NCBI GenBank assembly: GCA_964016875.1
Contig: OZ024733.1
Location: 5,634,984-5,698,983, forward strand
Reading direction: 5' to 3'
Origin: Fallopia convolvulus
Lineage: Eukaryota; Streptophyta; Magnoliopsida; Caryophyllales; Polygonaceae
DNA length: 64,000 nucleotides
Position 1 is the first letter of the stretch. Each line of letters starts with the position of its first letter. Both the position numbers and the translations under genes were made by a program. The notes beneath the pieces are model-generated. The model made no database searches, was not told the origin of the DNA, and was given only the letters and a program-made list of their open reading frames with translations. Shown here one piece after another: positions 33,841 to 45,567 of this stretch.

Positions 33841-34972
33841 TGCTATACACAATTATATTGTGTATTTAGGAGGAATTTAGCATGAGTTTATGGTATTTTT
33901 AGGTATTTTTCTATGCTATCTACAGCTAGGAAGAAGAAGACCCGAAGATGCATATTATTGGAGTTTTAGAGCTGAATTGAAGAGAAGATGAAGTTCTGCG
34001 TTTTGTTGCTGGCGTCACCTGCGCCCCTGCCAACGCGGAGATCCTTTGGTCGACACGTGTTTTATTTCTATTGGCTCTTCCTATGTCAGCTTTAATCCGA
34101 GATATATGTATTTTTGGATAGACTTCTTAGACCTAGTTCTATTATATTAGGGTTTTGAGAGTTGCATCTCTCATATACATTATTATCATATTTTTTCTTT
34201 CAGAGTTTTTGGCTTTTCTATGGAGAACTAAGTCCTTTTGCTTAGTCAAACAGTTTGAAGCATCGTTTGACTTTCAGTTGTGAGATTTTTACTCTTTATC
34301 TATTGCATGGAATTATTTTACTCTCTTGTTTGAATTGTTTATGTGATTGATTTCAGCAATTTCTAGGGTTGTTGTTATTGAATCTCAATTGCTAGATCTA
34401 GAGAAATTACTGGTTGAGTTTCTCTATTTCATAGTAGCAAACTACATTGTACTAGTATCTGGTTGTGCTAGTCTATTGTAGAAGAGAGTTTAATTGCATT
34501 CTAGTATAAAAGCTGGTTGTTTTATGCTAGATTTGTATCCTGATTATATTCCTATTCTTAATGCTGCTTTTGAATTGAATCTTGATAGTTTCAGGGTTAT
34601 TCAATTAGTTAGGATTGATAGTATCTGGTTGTGCTATTAATTGTCTTTGAAAAGGAATTGGAATTCCATATGAATGCGATATTGAGTGAAATCTATGATC
34701 AACTTGTCATACGAATGTGGATCTCTGGTTGACTAAGTGTTTTTCCTAAATTGATAAAAACCCAAACTTTAATTGCTTTATTAGTTTTGCATGTTTGTTA
34801 CTTAATTTACTTCATAAACCCCTTTTATTTTCATTGACATAAAATTCACATAGAAAGATAAATCACCTCCTTGCGGATTCGACCCTTACTTCCCTAAAAC
34901 TACAGTTTTTAGGTTTGTTAATTAGGATTGTTTTGCATAGCCGTGATTTGCACGACCATTTCACGCCTATCA
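33841..34972 (+). repeat. 5' LTR of the Athila-like element
   Basis: 1132 bp. It contains repeated GGTTGTGCTA and CTAGTATCTGGTTGTGCTAG phrases in its middle. The 3' LTR lacks a short block near 34398 present here. Confidence 0.92.
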
Positions 34973-34975
34973 AAT

Positions 34976-34992
34976 TGGCGCCGTTGCCGGGG
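34976..34992 (+). promoter_or_regulatory. Primer-binding site, tRNA-Asp type
   Basis: TGGCGCCGTTGCCGGGG starts three bases after the LTR. It is a perfect complement of the 3' end of plant tRNA-Asp (CCCCGGCAACGGCGCCA), the primer used by Athila elements. Confidence 0.95.
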
Positions 34993-35049
34993 AGGTAATA
35001 ATTGTCTTTTTGTGTGATTTTTGTGCCAATTTTGGTGTGAACCTATCTC

Positions 35050-36427
35050 ATGGTTCACACCTGTGCTGCTAATAATTCAAATCTTTTGTTTGATCTAGAA
35101 ATTGAACGAACTCTGTTTAGAACTCGCCGAGCTGTGCGTGCATTATTACAAGAGTTTGAAGCAATGGGTGATCAGCGAGTTACTCTTGAGAGCTTGACAG
35201 CTCTTAATCTGCATCAGCCTACACGTGCAGTGCAATTCCCAGCCCTTGGTGATGGGGTGAAGTTTGAGCTCAAGACAGGAGTAGTCCATCTACTCCCAAA
35301 ATTCAACGGAACTCCACTTGAGGATCCCATTCAACATCTTGATGAGTTCCTTGATGTCTGCACCAGCATGTGTCCCTCTGATATTACTGAAGAACAGATG
35401 AGGCTGAGAGCGTTTTCCTTTTCTCTGAAAGAATCCGCTAAAGACTGGTATCATGCTCTACCTCCTGGAAGCGTTACTACTTGGGTGAACTTGAAGAAGT
35501 TGTTTCTTGACAAATACTTCCCTGCAATCAAGTCCAATCAACTCAAGAAGCAGAGCTGTAACATAGAGCAATTCCCCAACGAGTCGCTTTATGAATATTT
35601 TGAGCGCTTCAAGAAGTTGGTAAAGAGCTGTCCCTACCATGGTTATGCTAATCATGATCTTATTCTCTATCTCCATGGAGGACTCTGTGAGGAAGACAGG
35701 CAATTGGTCAATTCTTCTTGTGGTGGAAACATCATGAAAAGAACCTATGAAGAGGCTCTAGACATCTTTTCTACGTTGGCTGATGATTCTAGGCAATATA
35801 CTGGAAGAAGTTCTAAGAACTTGTCATCCGCCAACTCTCACTCTAAAATTGATCAAGCTGACTTTGATGTGCCGAAAGAACAAGTGAGGCGTTTAAAGCT
35901 GAAGGGTACCGCTCAACAGGCTAAGGCTTGTGGAATCTGTAATGACGTCTTTCATCCTACTAATGCATGTCCTACACTACAAGAGGAGGTGAATGCAGTT
36001 GGAGGGTACCAATTACCAAATGAAGCCAAGAAATGATCCTTATTCAAACACCTACAACCCAGGCTGGAAAGATCATCATAACTTCAGGTGGAGAGAGCTT
36101 GAGTCAAAGCAGCAACAAGCTTAGTTTCAACAAGCTAAGCAATATGTGCCAAGGCCTCAAGGACAAAATCCCAATGCGGCTCCTTCTATGGAAGACATGA
36201 TGCAGATGTTGGTGCAAAATAACCTCACTCTTCAAAATAGTATGACTCAACTGTCTCAAAATCAAGTGAAATTCCAGGATACTACATTAGCAAGCATTCA
36301 CAACTTGGAACGACAAATGAGTCAAATCTCTGACGCTGTAAGCAGACTGGAGGCAAGAGATTCGGGTAAGCTTCCCTCTCAAATAGAAGTCACCCGAATA
36401 TTCGGAATGTCAGTGCCTTCATGTTAA
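35050..36427 (+). pseudogene. gag: Athila-type gag, one frameshift and one stop
   Basis: The first 328 codons (35050-36036) include the Ty3/Athila capsid core: VHLLPKFNGTPLEDPIQHLD, LRAFSFSLKESAKDWYHALP, WVNLKKLFLDKYFPA and YEYFERFKKLVKSCPYHG. A CCHC knuckle follows at about 35928-35975 (CGICNDVFHPTNAC, C-x2-C-x4-H-x4-C). Near 36010 the frame shifts by one. The homologous tail (DPYSNTYNPGWKDHHNF) goes on in the other frame, hits TAG at 36122-36124, then continues open to 36427 with a Gln-rich coiled-coil-like stretch (MLVQNNLTLQNSMTQLSQNQ). Gag forms the particle and binds RNA. I chose the ATG at 35050 as the first after the leader; the true start is uncertain. Confidence 0.88.
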
Positions 36428-36837
36428 GGAGTGGGAGACAACTTGAGGACAGAACGGTGGAAGAATCTGATGAAGGCGAGGGCGGTGACCGCCGCCAAGA
36501 TAACGGCGACCGCCGCCAAAAGGAGCTTGGCTACGGCAAATTGGAATTAATTAGCGGCGACCAAAAATTAAATGGCGGCACCCGCCACGACGGTGATGAC
36601 CCGCCGCCCACTTTTTCCGAAAAAAGCGGCGACCGCCGCCTACCTATTGAAGCCCCTGATGAAGAAAAATCTCCAGTTCTCCCTGAATGGAAGCCATTCG
36701 CCCCATTCCCATCTACTTTAAAACGTACAGAGCCATTAAAGCAAGACAAGGACATATTTGAAATGTTCAGGAACTATCTTTTCCTCCATTATCTCAGCGA
36801 CTATCTTCTACTTTTACTTGTGATATTAAGCATTTGA
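36421..36837 (+). pseudogene. Gag-protease linker of Athila, truncated
   Basis: The frame opens with MLRSGRQLEDRTVEESDEGE, matching the (T)LRSGK-type block that precedes the protease in Athila polyproteins. It ends with FAPFPSTLKRTEPLKQDKDI and FEMF, again typical of the stretch just upstream of the protease. Between them is a charged, GGDRR-repeat linker. After about 36770 the frame runs into unrelated hydrophobic codons. The catalytic Asp of a protease is not seen, so the deletion of pol begins here. Confidence 0.75.
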
Positions 36838-37420
36838 GGCATGCTGGATAACTTACTGATGATAGAGGTCGATTTTACTACTCATTTGGTCCTCCTACGG
36901 GTACTTTTAAGATTCCTCTACCCATTGCTGACTTACCTTTTGGACCTGAGTATCATCGATTTGATCTCCGACAACTGTCAGTTCCTGTTATAGCTCCTGG
37001 CTCTACTTCTTCTGCTCAGCAGGCTGTTCCACCATCGGTTTCAGCGCCTGTTACAGAGACTGTTCCACAGGGCGATACTGACATGCATGAGGATGTCCCT
37101 GGTTCAGATTTTCCTAGTACTTCAGCTGGAGAGGATACTGGTTTGAGCTGGCATGATGATATGATGCGCCAGATGAGCCAGCTTTCAGTCCGTCTGGAGG
37201 AGATGCTCACTCAGCAGTTTGCTTTGTCTACTTCTATAGACCAGATCCACCAGTTCCATCAGGATCAATCTCAGTTCTTTCAGCAGCAGACTAGCTATTT
37301 CCAGCAGTAGGCTCAATTTTTCCAAGGTGTGTGGCCCGCCTACTCCTCATATCCTCACTATCCACAGTATCCACCACCACCACCACCTTCTGATCAGTAG
37401 TGGTATTATTCTCTACTCCC
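36790..37420 (+). pseudogene. 3' ORF fragment, Gln/Pro-rich, function unknown
   Basis: Across two frames the text reads RFYYSFGPPTGTFKIPLPIA and DLPFGPEYHRFDLRQLSVPV, then a Ser/Pro/Thr-rich part, MRQMSQLSVRLEEMLTQQFA, a Gln-rich QFHQDQSQFFQQQTSYFQQ and a Pro run near 37370. Stops interrupt it at about 36848 and 37308. Its place, after the missing pol and before the GGGGGAG phrase, is where Athila carries its extra 3' frame. Similarity to known Athila env-like or ORF1 proteins could not be confirmed by eye. 37430-38110 has no gene. Confidence 0.5.
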
Positions 37421-38110
37421 CCTTTATTTTATCTTGTCTTTACTACATTGAGGACAATGTGTGTTCTAAGTATGGGGGAGTTGAAATTATATTTCTATTG
37501 ATATACTATAAAGAAAATAATAAAAAAAGAGCCATAATTTTTTTTTTGAAAAAGGAAAAAAAATCCTGGGATAGACTGAAAACCCGAAAGGGCGGTCTAG
37601 GTAATCTGGCAGGCACTAGGCCTTGGCAAAAATAGATTCAGAGTGGTGTGAGTTGGTGAGTCCATTATTGAAAAATGAAAAGAGAGTGTTAGGTGAAAAC
37701 CTGAAAAGGGGCATAAGAAGTGGAGTATAGGAGTGTTTTGGGTAGGTTTTCATTTGGAGGGATAAGGTGTAGATTTATGGAGACTTTCACTCTCTTTGTT
37801 TGTGTTTTTGATGGACTTGTTAGTGGTTAGTTTTTGGTGGGTTGATGTTTTGATAGATATTGGGGATTGGTTGGTGGTTTGAGTTGAGCATGATGTTGAT
37901 TTGATGTTGATGATGATTTGCTCATTTTTGTTGATGTTAAGTAGGGCAGGTAGTTAGAGCTTATTTGCTATATCTTTTTGTTTAGGTTGGATAGTGCTTG
38001 CATGAGACTGCTTTTATTTCTCTTTGTTAAGCTTTCTCGCACTTTGATGATCTGGGGGTTATAGTTTTTACGAGTGATAGTATTCTGAGTCACTCGGGGA
38101 CGAGTGAGAT

Positions 38111-38127
38111 TCAAGTGTGGGGGAGTT
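38111..38127 (+). promoter_or_regulatory. Polypurine tract of the Athila-like element
   Basis: TCAAGTGTGGGGGAGTT stands directly before the TGATAT start of the 3' LTR. A related TAAGTATGGGGGAGTT lies at about 37470-37485. Confidence 0.85.
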
Positions 38128-41100
38128 TGATATTGTAACACCCCCAAATTATCTCGGGAATGTCACACGCCAGTGACCTCGTATTTTAAATGTCCGAAGT
38201 CACCCAAGGCTTTGTATCAGTTTAAATTTTGTAAAGACATGTATTAAATTATATAAATGAACGATAGCGGAAGACTTTTGAAGGCAAACTCAATTTGTAT
38301 TCAAACTTTCTTTTAAAAATAAAAATTTCCTTAATAATATGAAGAATTAGCGAAAATTAACTAGAATTTCATTGTATGATAGTCAAACTTCTTTAATAAA
38401 AATGAAGCAAACTACTTATAAAACCTTCTTGTATAGTATCATGGGCTCCATTCATCATCACCTTGAGTTCTCTCGAATTGACGCTAGTTGCTTGCTAATA
38501 CCTGGTACCACAAGTGGTCAGACCTCAACGGGGTCAGCTAGGTTGACTCCAATATTTATTAGGTCAAAGTAAATAATGGAAACAAGATTATTAACATTGT
38601 GAATGCACATTTTAAATGTCTAATGCACTTTACCTTACGTCGAAACTTTCCTAGCAAACGTCATACAACTCCATGAATTTCTAAACCAAGACTAGAAAGA
38701 ACATAACAACAAGCACAGAGATTTAATCCAAGATATTAATAACAGTAGTAACACTGGGCTAGGTTCTTTATGGTGCTTACTCACACTTATCTTTTTAATG
38801 ACCACACATATAAACATAGGGTTGTGATTTTTAAACCATCGAGGCTCTTACGTCCTGATGAGTGGGCTCATACGTCCCAAAAGATCGATTTCGGAATTTC
38901 AAAGAGCACTAGCTAGGTGCTACACCCCTCATATTCGGATGAGACGGGCAGGGTCATGACCAACATTAGGGTTTAGGACCATCCTAATGCGAATGTTATA
39001 AAGAGGCGTCCAGAGCAATTGTGGCTCACTCCCCTGGGTACTAAGCTAATCCAAAACAAGTCTCAATCGAGACGACAAACACACAAAATCACAATCATCG
39101 AGACCTAATCGAAACTAGCGCAACCTAGCAATACTAACATCTAAATGAGAATAACAAGGTCATTATTTTCACCACGTCAATCACCTATATTATGTCTTCA
39201 GTTATTGATTTCGGTCTTGACTCACTGTATCATACTTGAAGCTCCAGGAAAGGGGAGGATAGTCACACAATGGACAACACCAAGCCCTCCTTGCCATTTT
39301 TACAGGCGCATTTGACAAGCCCAAGTATGAGTTCAAATGAGAGCATGACTTACTTATTTGTAGTAACCTAATTACACAATTATTCTTAATTCTATTTTTA
39401 TAGGAAAATATAACTAAATGCTTATGCAATTTCATTCATGATCGATTATATTTCCAAAACACTTAATATATTTATGCATGAATTATATTAAGCATAATTA
39501 CATCAATCAAGAAAACAAACATGGTTATCAGACTCCTCACACAAATCAAACAAATGACTTAGCCGAGCAAGTATGGGAACTTGCCTTAGATTTGAATACG
39601 ACATTCAAGATTCGGAAATTTGCTTATGGACTTCATCATCTCGAAGATTTGATATCGCCTTTAATGCCGAAAGACGATGCACTAGAAAATGCGGAAAAGT
39701 TTAATTAATTGGACAAATTAATTAAACGGATCGATAATAATTAAAATTATAAACTTCAATAAATATAATCCTTATATTTATTAAATAATTTTAATAATTA
39801 ATTTATTGAATTGGTTGAGTCGAAAAAAATATACCGAATGGGACGGAATGAAATGGAGGAGTCGTCTTCAACCTTGTGCATGTTACTGTTCACGACTAAT
39901 CATACCCCACCTCAGTTTTCTGCTCGCTGAGGATGCTACAGACGACGAAATGGAGCGGGGCCGGAGGCGTTGGAACCGTGACTTCGAGAGCTTTCTAACG
40001 ATATCAAGTGGAAATTTTTCATTGTGTATGGAGAGAGAACAACCCCAATTAACGAGGATGTTCGGACAGAACGATGTGTGCAGTTTGGCGAGATTCAAGT
40101 GGCTCGTTGTCCCTCGTCATGAATCGGTTCGAGGTGTATAAGGTATGGTTGAAACCGTCTCGAAGTCTAGAATATGATGGTTTAAACGTCGCGTAAAAAG
40201 GTGGAGAAAAAAGGAAGATATCACCGAAATACTAAGACGATTCATGCTTTGTTTTTCACTGGACAGATTCGACGTTTTCAATCGGGTTTTTGGAGGCTTG
40301 GTGAGGGCGGCTCCGGCAACGGATCGAGATGGGACCGGCGACAGTTGGAAGAATGCAACACCCTCTCTCTTCTGTTGTCAGTAGTGGAACCGTAGGTGGT
40401 CCGACGGCGGAGAACGGAGGCGGACACCAGCGCCTCGCGAGCAACGTTGCGCTCTGTTTTTCTGGGCAGATTCGTGACTTTCAATCGGGATTTTGGAAGG
40501 CTTTGGTCACTAGAAAATTAATAGGTGTATAGTGTTTTGAAGGATTTTTCATGAGAATTCCGAATATGGCTTCAATTTTTGGATTGGATTAACGGATTGA
40601 GAGAATATCGAGTTTGAACGAGGGGGGCGACATTCTAAGGTTTCAGTCTAAGATGTGAGAATTTCGAGCAAATGGGGCATCAATTTATAGGGCTTTTGAT
40701 TCGTGGGGGTTAAGGAAATCGATATCTTTACTTTCCTAGTTGGATAGACTCGCAATCGTAGCCCAAAATCTTTGATTTTCGGATTTGAATCTATAAGAAA
40801 ACAACCAAGGAAGGAAGGAGGAAAGTAAAAGTAGTTTCAAAATAATAATTTTTTTTATTTTATAAATCACCCATATCTTTAAAGAATAAACTTCTAATAA
40901 AATTATTCGTCATAAGAAAATAAAGTCTTAAAGGTATAAGACCTTTATAATTTCTAAAATGAATTTATTCATATGATAAGCTATCTTTTTAATTTAATTA
41001 TTTTAAAGAATGGAAACTTATAAAAATATTAATTTATTCTAGAAGAATACTTTTTAATTCCATTATCATATTATAACGAAAATAAATTGATCATCCATTT

Positions 41101-42408
41101 ATTTGTTTTATAAGACCTATAAATTTTAAATATGGTCATTCGGGTAAGATCCACTTATCCAAATAACTTATATAAGTTATTTGCTAATAAAATAATGCAG
41201 TTGTAATTTTTAATAAAACCACATATATTTATTTTAAAACAAAATATAATTAAGAGAAATTACATAAATACCCTTATAGAAAAATAGGGTTATTATAGAT
41301 ATACACAATTATATTGTGTATTTAGGAGGAGTTTTAGCATGAGTTTATGGTATTTTTAGGTATTTTTATATGCTATCTACAGCTAGGAAGAAGAAGACCC
41401 GAAGATGCATATTATTGGAGTTTTAGAGCTGGATTGAAGAGAAGATGAAGTTCTGCGTTTTGTAGCTGGCGGCACCCGCGGCCCCTGCCAACGCGGAGAT
41501 CCTTTGGTCAACACGTGTTTTATTTCTATTGGCTCTTCCTATGTCAGATTTAATCCGAGATATATGTATTTTTTAATAGACTTTTTAGACCTAGTTCTAT
41601 TATATTAGGGTTTTGAGAGTTGCATCTCTCATATACATTATTATCATATTTTTTCTTTTAGAGTTTTTAGCTTTTCTATGGAGAACTAAGCTCTTTTGCT
41701 TAGTCAAACAGTTTGAAGCATCGTTTGACTTTCAGTTGTGAGATTTTTACTCTTTATCTATTGCATGGAATTATTTTACTCTCTTGTTTGAATTGTTTAT
41801 GTGATTGATTTCAGCAATTTCTAGGGTTGTTATTATTGAATCTCAATTGCTGGTTGAGTTTCTCTATTTCATAGTAGCAAACTGCATTGTACTAGTATCT
41901 GGTTGTGCTAGTCTATTGTAGAAGATCATTTAATTGCATTCTAGTATAAAAGCTGGTTGTTTTATGCTACATTTGTATCCTGATTATATTCCTATTCTTA
42001 ATGCTGCTTTTGAATTGAATCTTGATAGTTTCAGGGTTATTCAATTAGTTAGGATTGATAGTATCTGGTTGTGCTATTAATTATCTTTGAAAAGGAATTG
42101 GAATTCCATATGCATGCGATATTGAGTGAAATCTATGATCAACTTGTCATACGAATGTGGATCTCTGGTTGACTAAGTGTTTTTCCTAAATTGATAAAAA
42201 CCCAAAATTTAATTGCTTTATTAGTTTTGCATTTTTGTTACTTAATTTACTTCATAAACCCCTTTTACTTTAATTGACATAAAATTCACATAGAAAGATA
42301 AATCACCTCCCTGCGGATTCGACCCTTACTTCCCTAAGACTACAGTTTTTAGGTTTGTTAGGATTGTTTTGCATAGCTGTGATTTGCACGACCATTTCAC
42401 GCCTATCA
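38128..42408 (+). repeat. 3' LTR of the Athila-like element, split
   Basis: Only TGATAT (38128-38133) precedes the solo LTR. The rest resumes with ACACAATTATATTG at 41303, after a second GATAT. It ends CACGCCTATCA at 42408. Without the insert the LTR is about 1112 bp. Confidence 0.88.
38134..41297 (-). mobile_element. Solo LTR, 3.2 kb, Tekay/Del-like, reversed
   Basis: It starts TGTAACACCCCCAAAT and ends GGGTTATTATA (the last dinucleotide TA instead of CA). The duplication GATAT is at 38129-38133 and 41298-41302. Read in reverse it ends CGAGGTCACTGGCG..GGGGGTGTTACA like the other Tekay-type LTRs here. There is no interior. A roughly 45-bp phrase (GGACAGATTCGACGTTTTCA then ATCGGG) at 40258 recurs diverged at 40458. 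GC-richer DNA at 39840-40450 is likely the transcribed part; its frames have no recognisable product. Confidence 0.85.
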
Positions 42409-42413
42409 CCGAG

Positions 42414-43139
42414 CTTCGCTCAGGTTGCACACATTTTAGAGAGTTAGTGGACCTCGTCCATTTAGAGAGTTAGCGAACCTCGTTCGCTTAGAGAGTTACC
42501 GCCAACCTCGAGCCTCGCTCGGATTGTGCGCGCTTTTCGAGAGTTGGGACCTCGTCCATAAGAAAGTTGCCGCCAACCCCGAGCCTCGCTCGGGTTGCCT
42601 ACACTTTTCGAGATTTGGGACCTCGTCCCTAAGAGAGTTGTCGCCAACCCCGAGCCTCGCTCGGGTTGCGCGCGCATTTTAAGAGTTAGGATCTCGTCCC
42701 TAAGAGAGTTGCCGCCAACCCCGAGCCTCGCTCGGGTTGCGCGCGCTTTTTGTGAGTTGGGATCTCGTCCCTAAGATAGTTGTTGCCAATGCCGAGCCTC
42801 ACTCGGGTTGCGCGCACTTTAGAAAGTTAGGACCTCATCCTTAAGAGAGTTAGCGCCAACATTCCTCTCTCGGTTTGCATGCGCTTTAGAAAGTTAGGAC
42901 CTCATCCTTATGAGAGTTAGCGCCAAACGAGCCTCGCTCGGTTTGCGTGCGCTTTAGAAAGTTAGAACCTCGTCCTTAAGAGAGTTAGCGCCAAACCCGA
43001 GCCTCGCTCGGTTTGCTTGCACTTTAGAAAGTTAGGACCTCGTCCTTAAGAGAGTTAGCACCATATCCGAGCCTCGCTCGGTTTGCGTGCACTTTAGAAA
43101 GTTAGGACCTCGTTCTTAAGATAATTAGCGGACCTCGTC
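42414..43139. repeat. Tandem array 2a, 70-bp unit
   Basis: About ten units contain GAGAGTTAGCGCCAAACCCG, then AGCCTCGCTCGG, a TTTGCGTGCGCTTTAGAAAG part and TTAGGACCTCGTCC. The first copies (42414-42520) still resemble the 24-mer of array 1a. Two stems per unit share the loop CTC: CCCGAGC/GCTCGGG and GGAC/GTCC. No gene. Confidence 0.95.
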
Positions 43140-43655
43140 CCCCAGACTGGATGGTTTCCAACCCTGAGCGGAAGGGGGTGGAATGATTATTTCGATCACA
43201 TTAGGATGCCTCCTAAGTGACCTTGATCTTTCTACTAAGATTGTTTCCAACCCCAAGCGGGAAGCGAGGGGTGGAATGATTATTCCGATCACATTAGGAT
43301 GCCTCCTAAGTGACCGCGAACTTTCTACTAAGATCGTTTCCAACTCCAAGCGGCAAGCGAGGGGTGGAATGATTATTTCGATCACACTAGGGTGCCTCCT
43401 AAGTGACCGTGATCTTTCTACTAAGATCGTTTCTACCCCAAGCGGGAAGCGAGGGGTGGAATGATTATTCCGATCAAATTAGGATGCCTCCTAAGTGACC
43501 GCGAACTTTCTACTAAGAACGTTTCCAACCCCAAGCGAGAAGCGAGGGGTGGAATGATTATTTCGTTCACATTAGGATGCCTCCTAAGTGACCGTGATCT
43601 TTCAATTAAGATCGTTTCCAACCCCAATCAGGAAGCGAGGGGTGGAATGATTATA
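43140..43655. repeat. Tandem array 2b, 93-bp unit with alternating types
   Basis: About 5.5 units read TTAGGATGCCTCCTAAGTGA, then TTTCTACTAAGATCGTTTCC, CAAGCGGGAAGCGAGGGGTG and GAATGATTATT(T/C)CGATCAC. Copies with TTTCGATCAC/GTGATC and copies with TTCCGATCAC/GCGAAC alternate, so the real period is 186 bp. TTAGGA-TGCC-TCCTAA forms a stem. Frames such as 43183-43464 are an effect of the 93-bp (31-codon) period. Confidence 0.93.
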
Positions 43656-45480
43656 ACAGAAAATCAGGAAATCGTCCTAATGTACAAATACATACAAAAT
43701 ATAATTAATTAGTGAGTTGATTTTACAAGGCGTACCTCATTCCACGGCCATGCAATGCGTGTTTTTAGAAAAGAGGTTGGAAATGTTTCCATGCATTGCC
43801 ATACAGTGTGCACTTTAGACGGATCAACGATCCTCCGCCACTAGCCACTCAATTTCAAAAGGGAGCCAATTGGGCCTATGGCCATTCATTGATTGGGCTC
43901 AAACAAATGATCGGTCCAACATGTGAGAATTTGCTTGAAAGCAAGTATTTGGCCTACTAACCCAAATTCAGCAATGACTCTATGTAAATTTAAGTCCAAC
44001 GAACTCATGCAAATCAGGCATACAATGCCATGGTCATGCAAATTAAACTCAAATTGCCATGTAGCCTTAGGCCTAGCCAAGGAAGCGCGCACATTTGCCA
44101 GGTGATATATTCATGCCATCACATACATACATGAGAGTTTCATGCCATTTAATGCTTTTATGGATTATTTATGCCATTCATGCATTCTTATGGTTTTTTC
44201 ACACTGCTTGAGCATGGACAAAGATATTATTATGCATACTCAACTAGAAAGTAGAAACTTTTTCAACCAAGCATGAATAATATTTTAGGGTTAAGTGAAG
44301 CTCACCTTCCCTAGACTAGATGGATGGTCACGCATATTATTGCCATGCATGCATCATTTTTAGGCAACTCATGCATTAATTATTATGCCATACTTATGCA
44401 TGATTTTTATGCCATACATGCAAAGATTACGTACCTCCCTTCCGGAGAACGACACCCTCACCAAACGACGTCATTACAGCCCATCGCCAACTAACATGAC
44501 GCCCCGAGCTAGAAGACAACCGCATTGGAGTCGGAGTGCGACCGGCGGCGCAAACCCGCCATGAAAGAATCAACGCACGGAGACGGGGATCGTTGATCAT
44601 CGATGCCAAAGCTAGGCAAAGGACCACGGTGATTGGACAAGCACAAAGGCCACTAGCTAGCATGTGATGATTTCAAAGTGGAGAGGCCAAAATGTTTTAC
44701 TTAAAAACGAGATGTTTGGCCCGAGATGGCATCCAACAAGATCACCACACCTAGTGCCAGGTGCCAGGAATAGGGTTGGACCGGGGTGTCGAGGCGACAC
44801 GCGGGGAGCTCCGAAGGCACCATGTGAGAGTAGCATGGGCGTGCAAGATGATGATGCCATCACAACATGCGTCGTGAGAGCCAGGCCAACTAGTTTTGAG
44901 TAAAACCTTCGCTAGCTAGGTAGTCCTTCTTGAAGACCCCGCTCGCTTGGCCTTGCACAGTGATCCTGCATGCCCGCCCTGCCCGAAGATTGCACACACT
45001 TGCCTTGGATTTGAACATCGCGAACCCTTGTCTCGGATCGAACTCAACGAAGCTGGAAAAATAAACTCCACGGCCTAAAATCGCTGCGAGCCCCGGAGAT
45101 GGGCCCACTCGCTAGTCCTTCAAGTAACCATGGTCATTGGTCTCATTCAAGAGACCCCGATGTCTTCTCTTTCAAATACTCTAGCTAGCTAGTAGAGTGC
45201 CATCGCCAAGTTGACCTCGAAGATCACCGCGGTGATCGGCCTCGAAGAAGACCTCGGAGATTGGCCTCCAATGAAGATGGTGCGGAGATTGGCCTCGCAT
45301 GAAGATGGCGCGGAGATTGGCCCCGCCGAAGGTCGCGATGTTCAAGCATGAAGACCGCGAGGCTCCAACATGAAGACCGCGGTGTTCAAACACGAAGACC
45401 GCTAACTTTCATTTCTTTGCCCCCATCTCGATTATTTGACATATATATAAATATAAATATAAATATATGCCATGATCGAA
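43656..45480. other. Non-coding interior of element 2
   Basis: 43700-44100 is mixed sequence. 44100-44420 is rich in ATGCCAT and ATGCATG words. 44430-45420 is GC-richer with irregular repeats such as GGAGATTGGCCTCG and CATGAAGACCGC. Short frames on both strands show no family motif. I see no gene. Confidence 0.6.
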
Positions 45481-45548
45481 CGGAGGGGAGAGTAGAGGAC
45501 GCACTTACTTGATAGTAACCCGAGAGTAGGTCGGATAGGGAGAGCAAC

Positions 45549-45566
45549 TTCCCACAGACGGCGCCA
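45549..45566 (-). promoter_or_regulatory. Primer-binding site of element 2
   Basis: The minus strand reads TGGCGCCGTCTGTGGGAA two bases after the LTR. It begins with the TGG required by CCA-ended tRNAs. I recall this type from Tat/Ogre-like elements (reported as tRNA-Arg), but could not verify the tRNA here. About 70 bases next to it (GTAGGTCGGATAGGGAGAGC) are conserved with element 1. Confidence 0.8.
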
Positions 45567-45567
45567 T

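Larger units (their letters stand above)
33841..42408 (+). mobile_element. Athila-like Ty3 element, pol deleted
   Basis: CCGAG duplications (33836-33840, 42409-42413) flank LTRs of about 1.1 kb that start TG(C/A)TATACACAATTATATTG and end TTTCACGCCTATCA. About 32 differences (3%) were seen. A tRNA-Asp primer site follows the 5' LTR. Gag is present but broken. The region where protease, RT, RNase H and integrase should lie is absent: gag-proximal sequence at 36837 runs straight into a 3' region. The conserved GGACAATGTGT...TATGGGGGAG phrase of Athila 3' regions is at 37450-37480 and a second GTGTGGGGGAG just before the 3' LTR. A solo LTR later broke the 3' LTR. Confidence 0.9.

Noticed and set aside
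39806..40532. Frames on both strands in the 38134 solo LTR
   Set aside because: Located in an LTR, partly created by an internal 45-bp duplication; no family signature.
43183..43712. Repeating frames with IISITLGCLLSDRDLSTKIV
   Set aside because: The 93-bp unit is a multiple of three, so any stop-free frame repeats. No sign of selection.
44427..45393. GC-rich frames resembling short genes
   Set aside because: Frames overlap on both strands, no start context or motif, and the DNA has irregular GGCCTCG and GAAGACCGC repeats.
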